From: Siderastrea radians
Taxonomy: Eukaryota; Cnidaria; Anthozoa; Scleractinia; Rhizangiidae
Assembly (NCBI GenBank): GCA_964017195.1
Contig: OZ024887.1
Span: forward strand, 1,484,501 to 1,548,500
Length of the DNA stretch: 64,000 nt
Reading direction: 5' to 3'
Below the pieces are notes generated by a model. That model was not told the origin of the DNA. It saw nothing but the letters and a program-made list of their open reading frames with translations, and ran no database searches. Numbering within the stretch: the stretch's first letter is position 1; every line of letters begins with the position of its first letter. A program made the translations under genes and the position numbers. Of the stretch, positions 37,302-50,000 are shown piece after piece.

Positions 37302-38401
37302 CAGGCCTGTAGCAGGGCTGAAATAACTGGAGGGGCGAGCAAATTGGCCTAGTCAAAGCCCCCCCCCCCCTCGTCAAAATGTAGACGTTAACAAATAGGT
37401 CATAAGGCATACAAAAATTGATGAAAACCACGCTAAAAAGGCTCCGCTGCGGCCAGAAACCACACACAACAAACTAACAGCAAAAAGTTTTAATCTGACG
37501 CAAACACAAAAACTGACAAGCACAAAAGCTGACGCAAGCACAAAAACTACGAACTCCTGTTTGCACCGGTACAGTAAAACTTCTAGATTGTTCTAGATAG
37601 TTCTTGAATGCAAAATGGTTCTAAAACTAAATAAAAGTCAGCATGTAGATAAAATGTTTCGCCTCTTAATAGTGTTTAAATGTACAGTAAATGTCTACAT
37701 TTTGCAAGTGCTGTTTATAAACGAATTACTGTTTTTCAACAAAAATTCCTGTCAGATAGTTACTAACACTGTTTACAATGCCATAGTGTGTCGATTTCGT
37801 CAAAAAGGACACCTTTATGGGGACAAATGTGCCAAAAAAGATGCTTCCTGTTTGCTTTTTCGCCGCAAAAGTTTTGGCAAAATCCACCAGATTTATAGCA
37901 TCAGTTTTAAAAAAGCAGCCTTAAAGTTACAAGGTCTGTCAAAATTCAAACATTTTGACAGCTAAGCTACGAATTTCGGACCTGTTTTGCCTAACTCTTA
38001 AACGTTTACCTAACGTTCGTCACTCCATTGTTTGGCAACAATGGGCTTAAAGCTTTCAGTTAATACACAACAGTCGCTTAGCTAGTAATGGTATTTTAAG
38101 GTCCTTCACAGTTTTAAGCTAAACTGCCAGGGTGAAGGTCATATGGGTGAAGCAAGACATTGGTAAGGAACTTGGGCGACTGAAATGTGCGGTGGGCTAG
38201 TAGATTTTTGAAGCCCACTTGCCCGGTGGCTAGTGACTCAACAGGTTGTCGAAAAAGCACCTATAGTATCAGCATTCAAGACTGATTGTTGCACATTAAT
38301 TTGTTTAATTTTTTTTGGCACATTAATTGTAATGTTTTTTAACTTCCAAATATTCTGGGAGGGCTCGAGCCACCCCTGCCCCTCCCCCAGCTACGGACCT
38401 G
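37302..38401. mobile_element. Probable non-autonomous hAT-like element
   Basis: The left end CAGGCCTGTAGC and the inverse of the right end, CAGGTCCGTAGC, agree at 10 of 12 bases. The flanking pentamers are TCTTC and TCTTG. A 12-base C tract lies at 37369-37380. A 117-codon frame at 37615-37965 shows no recognisable domain. Confidence 0.5.
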
Positions 38402-38705
38402 TCTTGCCTAACTTCCACCACAGCGATAGCACTTCCTCATCTTTGTGTTTTTGACAAATGCCACGTTCCATTTTTGCAAAGGGGACAGGATGGAAGGTTA
38501 CCATCATTAAGGGGATCACTGAACTGTGAAATGTCTCATCTGGCATCAGATGAAGTTGCCCTTCTCTTCCCAATAGATTGGCTAGGTTTCTTGCCGGCTT
38601 TTCCAGATGACGTTAGGATGGAAGACCTGTTTGGTTTGCAGTTTTTTATCACAAATTTCAAACATCCTTCTTGGTATCCCACAGCCAACAAATGCGGACA
38701 TTGAC
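38395..38705 (-). pseudogene. Possible SWIM/zinc-knuckle transposase-like fragment
   Basis: The minus strand reads CPHLLAVGYQEG near 38700, recalling the end of a SWIM zinc finger. A basic stretch follows, and then a frame-shifted CPLCKNGTWHLSKTQR near 38430. One in-frame stop and a shift interrupt it. The assignment is weak. Confidence 0.25.
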
Positions 38706-40175
38706 CGAGTTCTTAATAGCCAGTGCAGTCACAGTTGGTAGGAGGGCCTTTAGACACACAGTGTAATTCGGTGCTGCTTGGGGAGATCACGGCTTGTGCA
38801 TTTGGTGTGCCAGGTGCCTTGCCAATACCTTGGCTTGGGGGGCTTTTTTCTTCATCGTTCCCTGAGCCTTTGAATATTTCGGGAAGGTTGGCCAGTTCAA
38901 ATTCTGTTCAAAGGATGCCAACTGAGCTACAACAATTCCAGGACTTTATTCTAAACTGCACTCACTAAACGTGTGTTTCATCACGTAGCATCGAAACCGA
39001 ACTAAACTAGTAAAACAACATGGCAGGAACGCATAGCATACATCTAATTAACTTAACCAATCAGGGTCCAATGCAACAGCATAAATTATCATACATAATT
39101 ATAATTCTAACAAATTCTCCAAGAAAAGAGTTGTTCCTGGCATTCGCAAGTGTGGCAGGCTGGTTCCCCATTGCAGACTCTGCAGTGGATTGATTCACCT
39201 CCAAATTGCTGTCTGTTCTGTCATGTTTCATGACTTTGATTTTTGGTAGACAAATCAGCTAGGTCCACTAAGCTGCAGCGTCTTGGAGACTGTGGAGGTT
39301 GCTGACGATGTAGTACTTTTGTACTTTGGATCCAGCCATTTGAGCTGAGCTGTCTTCTCCTTTTCGCTGAGTGGACAAGGAAACTCTCACTGACAAAAAA
39401 GAACCACAGAATTGGATTATAAGATTTAACAGGAGCTTGAAATCTTAACTTGGGCTTTATTTGTCAAAATACCTTATGGCAGAAGCACTTGTCTTGTGTC
39501 TGTGAGTGCTTTTTCCTGGATAATGATTATGTTCCATAGCATACCAATGCTGAAGCAATTATTCACGACAGATTTGGTGAAATTGTTTTTATTTTTTATA
39601 TTAACTTTACCAAAGAATAAACATAACAAGTTAAAACAGTTTTATAACAACAGTAAGGGTCAGGTTGACTGCAACAGCATAGCCAATTACTGCGGGTCCA
39701 AGGATATAAGTTATTAGCATAATTTAATGCTATTTTCACTTTGCTACCCGGTGAATATAACATTTCAAGGCGCAGCTGCTAAGCTAAGTTACTCTTTTTT
39801 GTGTATTCTTTGTCTAGTTTTAGCCCCTTTTTATAGTTTTTGATGTCCACAGCTCAAAATTATAACAAAACAATTATTCGCCTCAGGCTCAGTAAATATT
39901 GGCAAATATTTGCCTCGCCTTTGGCTTGGTAAATATTTGCCAATATTTACCTTGCCTTCGGCAAAGAACTGTTAAATAATAGTTAATTGAACTGAATTAA
40001 TAAGTAATATAATTATTATTATTATTATTATGGGCAATACTAGTAACAAATAAGACTTAATGTCCTACAAGAGCGACCAACACGAATTTTCTACATAAAC
40101 AGAAGAAAATGTAAGATGTAAACAGAAACTTCTATCCTATGCTTACATTTTCAAGCTCCCTTGCATTCTTACTCA
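38706..40175. other. Intergenic, repeat-like
   Basis: An inverted-repeat-rich patch lies at 39875-39970 (GGCAAATATTTGCC, GCCAATATTTACC) and an (ATT)n run at 40013-40031. No gene recognised. Confidence 0.4.
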
Positions 40176-40179
40176 GCTT

Positions 40180-40850
40180 AGTAGTGGTTCCTTTGAGGCT
40201 CTGATTTGTCTTTTAGTGACTCATGTTTACTTGTATGAACAAACTTTCTTCAAGAACTGTCATTCTGGAGAAGTGATGGTGTCAAAACTGTAATTGGAGT
40301 TTGTCTAGGAACATTCCCAGAGAGAGAAAACATCATCAGTAAGACACTTCCATCCTGTCGGTTTTATATTTCTGCTTTGGCTCAGTATTTTGTTTTGATG
40401 TTTTCCATGAAAATTGTTCCCATGGCTGTTCCATGAGATTGGAGGTAATTTTTCCCCATTAAACTGGAACAAGTTTTCTTAAGGGTAAGTCTGAGCATCT
40501 CTTTGAGATACTGGGACGGAATGGGAGGATTGTTATTATGGAAATGTTCGTATACTCTGCATACTGTTGCCCTCCTCTTGTCGAAGGTTGCGTATACAAG
40601 CTTGTAACGTCCTTACTAAAATTGTATCGTTTGATACTTTGGTTTGTTCTACAAAGTTGATGAAATGTGTCGTATCTTTAATTAAGGTATGACAAGTTTT
40701 ATCAATAGGTTGAAGAAAACAATCCATAAGGATAATAAAATAGTTCTGTCGGACTCTCACAACCGGAAATAATGGGCTTTGGTTATGGATTTTTGTGAGA
40801 GTGTTGAATATCGGATTCTAGGTGGATTAGGGGTTTCTGAAATTCACTCT
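40180..40850 (-). pseudogene. Penelope-like retroelement, reverse transcriptase remnant
   Basis: Read on the minus strand in several frames, the segment gives motifs typical of Penelope-like elements in the right order: TLTKIHKPKP and ISGCESPTE near 40790, LIKDTTHFINF near 40680, then SLMGKNYLQSHGTAMGT near 40430. Shifts and stops break it, and the ends were not found. Confidence 0.8.
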
Positions 40851-40950
40851 TTTGTCATGTCACCTATGTGTTTGCCTTGGTGAAGTTGTGGGGACCAGGT
40901 CGTCAGACAGCGGAAGAACAGGGTCAGCAACAGGATCGGCCGTAGCATTG

Positions 40951-43570
40951 CAGTGTTCTCACCAGGATTTTGCCTTGGGGAGTCGCAGGGCCCCCTCTGC
41001 TGAAAAATAGGGGCCCTGTAAGAATATTAGAGGGACAAAGTTACTCGCGGTCCTTGACGGACGTGGAAAAAATCTTGATTTCTCTGCCTTCCATTTCATC
41101 AAAGCACGTTCAAATTGAAACTCTTGCAAAGGTGGCCCTTCTACTGAAATTACCATCAGTGTGTCCAACCTCTCTGGTAGAAGCCTATTTCTCTGACAGT
41201 TTTTCAGGTTGTTTTCAAGGCTAAAACCCCTTTTACAGTCTGCAGTATGAATGGGCAAAGTCAATGCCACAGCAACAAGTTTAAGAAGATTAGGAAATGA
41301 ATCCTTGTGAAACTTGTAAATGATGCTCCAAAGAGTTCCCATGTTGTCACAGGGGTATCTCTCTTGAAGAACAAGGTGCTTGACAAGTGACCATTCATGC
41401 CTTGCTGCTTCAGAATCAAGAAACTTTCCTTCACCATCAGCAGGATTCCTATCAAAATGGGTTAGCAAGTCCTCCAGTTCTTCATTTCCCCAGGTCTGGA
41501 GATCACTGCTTGGTACAAATGATAAAGGCCTCATTGCCAGCACACTACAAGCAGTTATGATGTCTTGAGTTTCCTTTGGGAAGCGTTTGTTCAGGTTATT
41601 TACCAGTTTAACGAGAAATTCCTCTTTGATTTTTTGGAATCTTTTCCTTGATTGTGAGCTTGCTGACAGCTTGTGAGATTTGAACTGGCAGGTCGGAGGA
41701 CTCTCACTGCTGAACTTGACCTCATCTTTAAATGTTTTAAGAAAGGAAGGTTTTGCTGAGCTTGTTTGGTTCAGCTTATACCTAGTCAGTTCATTCACAC
41801 ATGCTGCGATAGCAGAAGGTACAATGCTGCAATCAAGGTCCTTCTGAAAAATGAGTGTCAGTTCCATAACATGTGGTAGGACATCCATGAACATGTGGAT
41901 AGTTGCCACAAAGTCAAATTGGGTTAGTTTCTTGACGTAACCTTTCAGTTTTCCACCGTTGTCTTCCTTGTTTTCCACTTCCTGTTCAAAGTAGGTAACA
42001 AGAGAGTCCCAAGTCAGGTACAGGGTTTCCAATGCCTTGTAGAAGGACAGCGACCTCACTTGATGAATTTCTTTATACTTTAACTGAGGCTTATTTAAGA
42101 CTTCTTGTACAGCCTTTAACTTCTCAGTTCTCAAGGCAGATTTCTTGAAGTGGTAAAACATACTTGTAAGCATTTCTTGAAACTCTTTTAAGAACTTGTC
42201 TTTCTCTGCAGCTTGAGAAACGCAAAGTTGCAGTTTGTGTGCAATGCCATTTACACTTATTATATTTGGGTTTAGTCTCTTTAACTTTCCTGCAACTCCT
42301 TCCTTGTTGCTAGACATAGCAGAGGCACCATCACTTCCAAAACCAGTAACCTTGCTGATGGGTATTTTCCTTTCTTTGAGTGCTTTTAGAATAGCCTCTG
42401 TTACAGTTGGTGCCTTGCCATCCAATACATGAACATTGGTCAGGAAGTGAGTGACTGGTTTGAAATCAGTTAAACTGATAAGTCTCATATACACCACAAG
42501 CATTTGAGTAACACATGTCAGTGCTTTCATCAGCCAGAATGCTGATGCAGCTTGACTGCTCTGCTTCTTTGTCAATGTCTTCTCTTATAACCTGAGCAAT
42601 TGAATCTTGCAACTCGTTAGCAATAACATCAGTACGATATGTGGCATTAGCACCACAGTGCAGTTCTTGAACATTTGGGCGGTCCAAAATTTCTAGAAAT
42701 GACAACAAACTCGAGTACTTGTGTGTAGAAATACCTTCTTTGGCAAGAGCCAGTATATGCTCTTGAGGGCAACTTCGACTCCTTTTTCTTTCGCTTTTAG
42801 AGAAGATTAGACGGCCTTCGTAAAACTGCTTTCCATCAACTTGCCTACTAATGCAGCCTGGTGATCAGAACTTGCAGCATGTCTACTCAAAGTGCTTGTT
42901 CGAAATTTGAATTTCCCTGGGTAAATGCATTTGACTCTTGCATGTCATTATTTTCTTATCGGCATCATGGGCTAGCCATAGTATTACGACTGCCATGCAC
43001 TCTGGAACACACGTTCTTTCTTCGATGGAACATCTCCTTGATCTTTATTTGCTACGTTTTCCTCTTCATCGTCATCTTCACCAGAATTTCCATCATCTTG
43101 TACTCTTTCTTCAAGCCTGGGTACTTTAGGACGAAAGAAGCAATCTAATTTTCGCTGTGCCATGGTGTAATCAGCTGTTGTTCGTCAACAAAAACCACGC
43201 GGTACGAATAACCTGAGCCTGCACTCCAAAAGGTCTGTTACATGAAGTACCTACCTGATCCAACATGGCGGACAAGTTGTTTACGATTTGATAACGATGC
43301 TTACGCAAACCTTCACCATGTACGTGTGACCAACGAGGGTAAAGGCAATAAAATTAAAGGCTTTAAATCTTTTGATAAATGTTTTTATTCATTTGAACAA
43401 GCAAAATGCTGGGGTGTTCGATTGACTATTAAACTACTCATAAACATTCAAAAGTCCGTTTGACTTGAAGCTTGCTCCTTCGCCCTAACGGGCGCATCTT
43501 CTTGGCTTTCGGTGCGCCATCTCAATTTTTTTTGCGGGAATCCCGCAAGGCTGCGGCCTGTTGAGAACAG
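40951..43570 (-). mobile_element. hAT transposon, frame-broken
   Basis: Left end CAGTGTTCTCACCAGG and the inverse of the right end, CTGTTCTCAACAGG, match apart from two lost bases and one change. Flanking octamers TAGCATTG (40943-40950) and TGGCATTG (43571-43578) differ at one base, which fits the 8-bp duplication of hAT elements. The interior is a single transposase gene on the minus strand. Confidence 0.88.
40959..43163 (-). pseudogene. hAT transposase (ZNF862-like), with frameshifts
   Basis: It starts MAQRKLDCFF at 43163 and then runs through an acidic N-terminus. Frame changes or stops occur near 43000 and 42800. A BED/TTF-like part is followed by LADESTDM and, after another one-base shift near 42500, a 520-codon open stretch. 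This holds the DDE-core phrase GFGSDGASAMSS and the partner histidine region NGIAHKLQLCV. The C-terminal hATC-like region is altered (LTLPIHTADCKRGFSLEN). Family relatives are widespread in cnidarians and fishes. The long open C-terminal part suggests it lost function recently. Confidence 0.88.
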
Positions 43571-43578
43571 TGGCATTG

Positions 43579-45173
43579 GCGTCATCAAATGTAGATTGCA
43601 TGCTATTATTCGTCAGGCGAGACGTCATCTCGAACAAAGAAAAGTCGACAAAAACGCAGCGGAAGGTACAAACGCGGATTTAAGCGAGAGAAAAGCTTTC
43701 ACCGACATAGTAAATGAACGGCAACGTGAGCAAAATGGCCTGACATCAACGGGAAGGCTGTAAATTTACTGAGGCCCTGCAGAAGCCCCTGGACCACCCC
43801 GCATCAGGGAAGGAGACTGCTGGCCAGCACTGTCTCAAATCTAACCTCGCCTAAATTACATTTAGCCCCATTTATGACAAACAGTAAAAACAGATAAACG
43901 TGCGGCCCTCAAATTACAAATTACAACTAATAGAAATTAACATATGAAATAAGTATACAAATTACAAGTTCTAAAAATAGAAAAAGCAAATGGCAAGACA
44001 ACAAGTCATTGTCTTGTTGGAACTGTTGACACTTGGCGAAGTTGTCTGAGACAAATAGCAGGATCCCATTAGTTTAAATTTCTATTTCATGGAATTCAGT
44101 GTCCATAAAGCCTTCAAAAATCACCAGCCCTGTTTGTCTTCTTTTCAAAATCCCAGGCCAAAGGTGAACTTCCGTCTGGTGTTTTGTTGGGCCCTTTGTC
44201 TTAAGCCATTCCCAAAGAAAGTGATCTTGCTGTAATTTGTCATTAGAACTGGACATTTGTCAGGAAAAGTCTTGTTGCTGTAGTGTTTTTTCTGTCTGAG
44301 GCACTTCTCAGTAAAGTCCAACCACTGGATCCTGTTTTTCTGCTGAATTAATTATTACTCGGTAGCAGTCTGCACCCTGCATACAGTTGACAGGAAAACA
44401 ACATTCGGAATTCCTGGTATATCCATCTTACTGCAGTTTTTGGGGAAACAAAATTTTCTTATGATCGGCAAAGTTACCTATTGTCACTGCACTGACTACC
44501 TTTCCACAATTCCACTTTGTGTTCAAAGGAGCTGGAAGAAAGCCTTTTGTAGACTTATTAATTATCCTTTGTTTTTCTAGACAAAGATTTCTTTCACTTC
44601 CCAGGTGGATTGATTAGTGACAAAACTAACATGCGTAGGTGCAATTTTCCCTCTGCTTGAAGGTACACTATGGACCACTCGTTTGAGCTCAATACCCCAT
44701 AACTCGCCCCCGGCCCTCCTTGACAGTAAAATAGCTGTTTGGCCATGGAATTTATTGATTTATGGTGCTTCTAAGGTCCAGCAGGGCTTGTTTACGTGCA
44801 TATATTAATCTCATCTGTGAATAGAGAATACTGAGCTTTTTCAGTATAAGAACTGTATATTTGTACCTTTAAAGGACTGTATATTCCACTATTCCGTTTT
44901 TATTTGTTTTTGACAAGAATACAAAGATAGTGAATAAGTAAAAAAAAAAAGAAAAGGAAAATGATGGTGACAGTGGCGAGGAAGCTTAAAGGAAACTGTG
45001 AGGCTTATGTTTATTTCACCAATTCTGTTTTTATTAATTTTATTTTATAATATTTTTTTATTATATTTTTTCCTTAGTCATGTTTTTAATACTTTTATAT
45101 CACAATTTGTTTAGTGTAAATAGTGTGTAGTTTTAACGAAGGAAGAGCCACCCTGTGGATTTCGTTAATAAAC

Positions 45174-45174
<1 letters not shown>
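43579..45174. other. Intergenic, no recognised gene
   Basis: A charged 60-residue stretch (to a stop at 43761, ending NGLTSTGRL) directly follows the hAT target site and may be part of an old exon. Nothing else is recognised. Confidence 0.35.

Positions 45175-45235
<61 letters not shown>
45175..45235. repeat. (ATT)n microsatellite, about 20 units
   Basis: Uninterrupted ATT repeats over 61 bp. Confidence 0.95.
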
Positions 45236-45237
<2 letters not shown>

Positions 45238-45689
45238 TGTTGTTTTGACAATGATGTAAATATAGTGAATGAATAAAAATGAAGAAAAAATGATGGTAAC
45301 AGTGGTGAGGAGGCCTAAAGGAAACTATGAAGCTTAAATGTTAATTAGGCCTCAGTTATAGTGTTACAAGTTGAAATTGAAATTGTGGAGGCCAAGATGA
45401 ATTTACCAGAATACAGTTAATTACAATATCAACAATAGTTACTGAATACTTAAGAAGAACAGTGTGAGACAAAAAGTAAACTCATATCTAAGATTACTAA
45501 TAGTTATTACAACTAATAGCATGACATTTGTTTCTGCCACACTTACTGTATAGCCACACGAGAACAGTTTTAGGGTCTTCTGCTGCCTTGTTTATTTCTG
45601 CAACATCCTCATGGCCAAGTCAAGACCACAAGGTTGAGGAATTTGCATTCCTTGAACTTGAAGCACCATGGACAGTTTCAGCAATTGCT

Positions 45690-46960
45690 GTCTTCTCACC
45701 TCTTCTGACCAGAGCTTTTTTCACTTCTAGATACCTGAACCACTTCACCTACATCATCTTCCATAACATTACCTTCTGTGTCCTCCTCCTCTGCAGGCAG
45801 TGAAGTGTCACTCGGTTGAAGTGCCAACCTCCCTCTGCTGAACTTGATAGCCCTCTTCATACTGCCATGTTGAACAAACTTGAACAAACACAACCACTTG
45901 TTCCCAAAGTTAGTATACATACTTTCCAGCCACCTGGCGTAATGAGGCTCTGTTCTAAAACGAAAAGTGCTTTCTGCAGCAAAAAAGACCAAAAGACCAA
46001 ACAGCATCCTATCAAGAGGAAGTCTTGTATTGCAAGGCTGGTCATCAGGAGGAAGAAAACATTTGGACAACAAATACGTGGGTTTGTTTTTCTGAGCACA
46101 GTGCAGTTTCTTCATTGCTTGCGGGGCAATGTCCCAAAAATCTCTTCCAACAAATTTCAAAAAACCAAAATCACTCACATTTTTACAGGCTGTCTAAATA
46201 TGTTACTAACTGCTTTTTCAATCGCAAGGACATCTTCTTAAATAGAGTGCAGTCAAACCAGATCTTTCTTGAGTGGTTTTGCCATGAGGTGGGCTGAAAA
46301 TAGGGGGGCAAGGAATCCATTAGGGAATAAGGTTGTTGACTGGACCTAAGGGTAGAGGTTGCATTTGGTACAGGATTCGTAGTGAAGCAGTCCACTTCAA
46401 TGTATTCTTCTGCCTTTGAAAGTACCGGGAATTCATGTGTAGTTGAGTAGTTTGTAGATAGCATTGTTGGTGTCGGCAAGAAGCCAAACTTTGATGCCAA
46501 ATTTGTCGCTCTACGTGGGAACGTACTGCTTGAAAGATAGCCCACCATTGAACTTTACAAGTCCCTCATCAACAGTGATGGTTTTGCCTGGAAAGTAGGC
46601 TTCAGAACACTTCTGTTCTAACAGAGTCGCAGAAGATGGACTTTGGTAAGTAGATCTGTTCTTTCTTCGGTATTTGGGTCGGTAACTTGGAAATACTTCC
46701 CCAGAGTTAGAAAACGCTGCCTTGGGATGGTGTTTTGAAGCCTTTCATTTTATAAATAAAATCGTCAGAATCCCAGTACATTGCCAGCTGCGGAAGCTCA
46801 TGTATTCCGATCAAAATATTGAGCCCAAGAAATACTGAGATTTCCGCTTGATTAGTTACAAAGGTTTGGTCTCCCTTTGAACAGGTGTAGGTGATCGTGT
46901 TTTGGGCCAGAAGCCATGTTGTGAACTAGGTTTTGTTCGATTATTTGTGAAAAATCGTAT
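45690..46960 (-). pseudogene. piggyBac transposase remnant
   Basis: Minus-strand frames give piggyBac phrases in order: EISVFLGLNILIGIHELPQL near 46830, a TDPNTEERTDLLTKVHL-like stretch near 46650, then TITVDEGLVKFNGG and FGIKVWLLADTNNA between 46580 and 46470. Several stops and shifts separate them. A 160-codon frame at 46178-45696 follows that I cannot place in the family, and it may be an insertion. The zinc-ribbon C-terminus is not visible here. Confidence 0.75.
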
Positions 46961-47015
46961 ACTGAACGTAGAAAGCTAATTTTATGCATGTCACGTTTCA
47001 CTGCTTATCAATACC

Positions 47016-50000
47016 CAGGGATCCATATTCGTTTTTTCTCCAGGTCGTCAGCCGGGCAAGTATGCAAGATGACATACTTGCCCTGGCAAAATTCAACTTG
47101 CCCGTTCAAAAGTTAAGAATGGCGACTGTACAACAAGTAAATGGAAAGTTTACCTTTTTATTGTTTTCACGTGTACGTAACTGCATTGAAATCTACAATT
47201 CACGAGTATTTATTGATTAAACTTTCAACTTGTCTTTCCTCAACGTCGCTGTCGAAATCACTTGCATTGTCAACTCCACTGTCATAGCCATCTGAATCAC
47301 AAGCAGTATCAACCACATCCCTGTTTTCATTCTCTTCAGCTCCTACATTCTCCTCAGATTCCTCACAGCTATCACCTCGGCTAAGTGGCTCTACAGGCCT
47401 TGCTTCACTGCCATCATCTTTGCTGGCTGACTCCACTTCCACAGCCTCTGCACCACTAACATCCCCATCAGCCAACTCTACAGCTGTCTGTTCAGTGACA
47501 ACAGGCACTGCTTGCACATGGGGACGACTATTCACTGCCTGAGCATGAACAGCTCCTGAAGCCTTACCTCCAGGCTTATTAGTTTCCTTGAAATAGGGCC
47601 TTCTGGCTTGACTTCTTCCAGACGTATTCCACAGTTGAATCGCTTCAGCAGGATCAAACTCTGGTACAGGGGCACTCAGTAGCTTGATTGACATCAAATC
47701 ATTGAGATGACTCTCTTTAAGTTTCGACCTCATGTCTGTCTTCAGTAACTTCAGCTGGCTAAAACCATGCTCCACTTCGGCACTCGAGGCTGGGAGAGTC
47801 AACAACAGATCAATCACTGACAGGATATTTGTGTGGCCTCTACCATACTGGCGGTTGACTTTTTCCCAAGTCAAGCACTTAATTTCCTCAGGTTTCCTAT
47901 TTAGCAAAATGGGATATTTATTAATACTTTTAAGATTAAGAATAATCATTTGTAAGACATGTTATCTCGTTAAGCTCCAATAAATTAACAATTTACGTAT
48001 GACATTTCTTTCTAATCCTTACATCTCGTCATATAGTGTCGTCTTCAATGCAGTCCACTCAGATTCCGCAAGGGCAGCATCTATTCCAGTTGTCTGAAGA
48101 ACTTGCTGGTAATGATCCACAACAGTCCTGATGTCATCATCCCCAAATGCTGAAAATGAAAGAGGAAACCAAGTTCGATACAAATCTAAACCAGAATTGT
48201 CCGTTAAAATAAGTGAAAATTTATCAAATAATTTTAGGTTAAGTACATGTAAGTGAAAATAAAACATCATAACTCTGTCACCTTGCCATTCAGAAACCTC
48301 AATTGGCCAGGTGCAAAACTTCACCACTCTAGAAGCGCGGATTACTCCTTCACTTGTGTTGCTGAATCTTGCTGTTAGTGCTGTCACAAGGCTATCGGTA
48401 AGTTTGCAGCGTGCTGATTTGAACTCTGCATCAGTTCCTTTCAATTGGGCATATGTAGTAGTGTTGCTTGTAACCATCCTCAGGTATTTTCCATCACTGT
48501 AAAAGCAAAAATATTCCTCATACCTTATTGTCATTCAACATAACTAATTCCAGCAAATCAGAAATGAGAACAACCATTATATGTTGTAAACACGGAGGTG
48601 TAAATTTAGTAACCTTGACTTGAGTTTCTGTATAACTGCTACAGTAGATTTCAATGTGCGATGGATTTCTGCTACGCAGGAGTCCTGCTGCTGGAAGAGA
48701 AGAGACATCTCCTTAAGAGGACCACACACATCCAGCAGATGATGCACAAACAAAACAATACTCTTGGACGTCATCAGTTTCAGAAAACACTTTGCCTTTG
48801 CCTGAGCTGTCTTGTTCTGGGAACTAGTAGTACTGGTCATCTATAAAGGAAAGAGTTAAAAAATAAATTGATGTAGAGGCCAAAACAGTTTTTAAATAAG
48901 TGCACGACATAAAATACATAAGAGCGCATTAAAAACATTAAGGTTTTCAAGGAAAAAAGCAAATAACCTGTTGCAAGTGCTGCAAAATTGCAGGATATCC
49001 ATTCTGGAAATTGGACAGTGCTCTCAGAAGATGCCCAACCCAGCGTGTGCCCCCAACTCTTGTTGGCAGATAAACTTTCTTTCCCAAAGCATCAAAGCTC
49101 CTTTTCAGCATACTTCTATTCAGGGGACTGTTTCTATAGAAGTAATACAGCCCCATCAAAAGAGTGACCACGGTCTTCTCATAGAGAGGTGACTTTTTCA
49201 CAGCATCTTTAAAACTCAGCTCGAGTTTGTGAGCAAAGCAGTGAACTTCAACCAAAGATGGCTGCGACTGTTTAAGTAGAGCCACCAGTCCATTCTTGTG
49301 TCCTAACATTACTGATGCGCCATCGCAACCAAGACCAACGAGCTTTGAAGTGAAATTATCCCACGGAATTCCTAAAAATTCCGAGCTTGTTATTGTGTGT
49401 TTCAAAGCAGCAGGGATAGCTTGTGCATTCCCCTTTTCGACTTGTTTAATTCCTGCAAATGAAACTGAAATTCTACCAGCACTGCATGTTCTCACAAAGA
49501 ACATCTCCTGCTCCGTTATACTTGAATCCGTTGATCCGTCACTGAGAACTGTTACGAACTGGGCGTTATTAATTTGATTAGTTACTTTCTTGCGTTCAAC
49601 GTCGGCAATAAAGTGAGTGAATACCTTGGCATACTCGGTCGTTCTGTAAGTTTTTCCAAGGCTTAAACCTTTCGTTTCATCCAGCTCGGAGAGCCACGTA
49701 TAGTCGGTGTACGGCCGGTTGTGCATTGCTAATCCGTGACAGGTTCGAAACAACTTGGACAGCTTTTCAATCGTTTCCTTATTTAGGGTACAAATCATCT
49801 TGTAGGCAGGCGTTTTCTCAGGCTCTGACTTTGCTGAAAGGATTTGTGTTGCCTTTATGTGGGTGGCCGAGGTTTCGTGAATCTTAACTGATTCTAATCG
49901 AAGGGAACTGCATCCATCCACAAAAACATTTCGCTGGGCGATTGTTTTGTTTATTTTGGCCGCCGACCTGCACGTTTCACAAAACATCGCGCCCCCAGGT

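Noticed and set aside
37615..37965. 117-codon frame inside the hAT-like element as a transposase
   Set aside because: No hAT core or zinc-finger motif is present.
43512..43763. 83-codon plus-strand frame after the hAT
   Set aside because: Its start lies inside the transposon end; only the last 60 residues look protein-like, and no family was recognised.
45696..46178. 160-codon minus-strand frame as an independent gene
   Set aside because: No domain is recognised and it lies downstream of a decayed piggyBac; kept only as part of that remnant.
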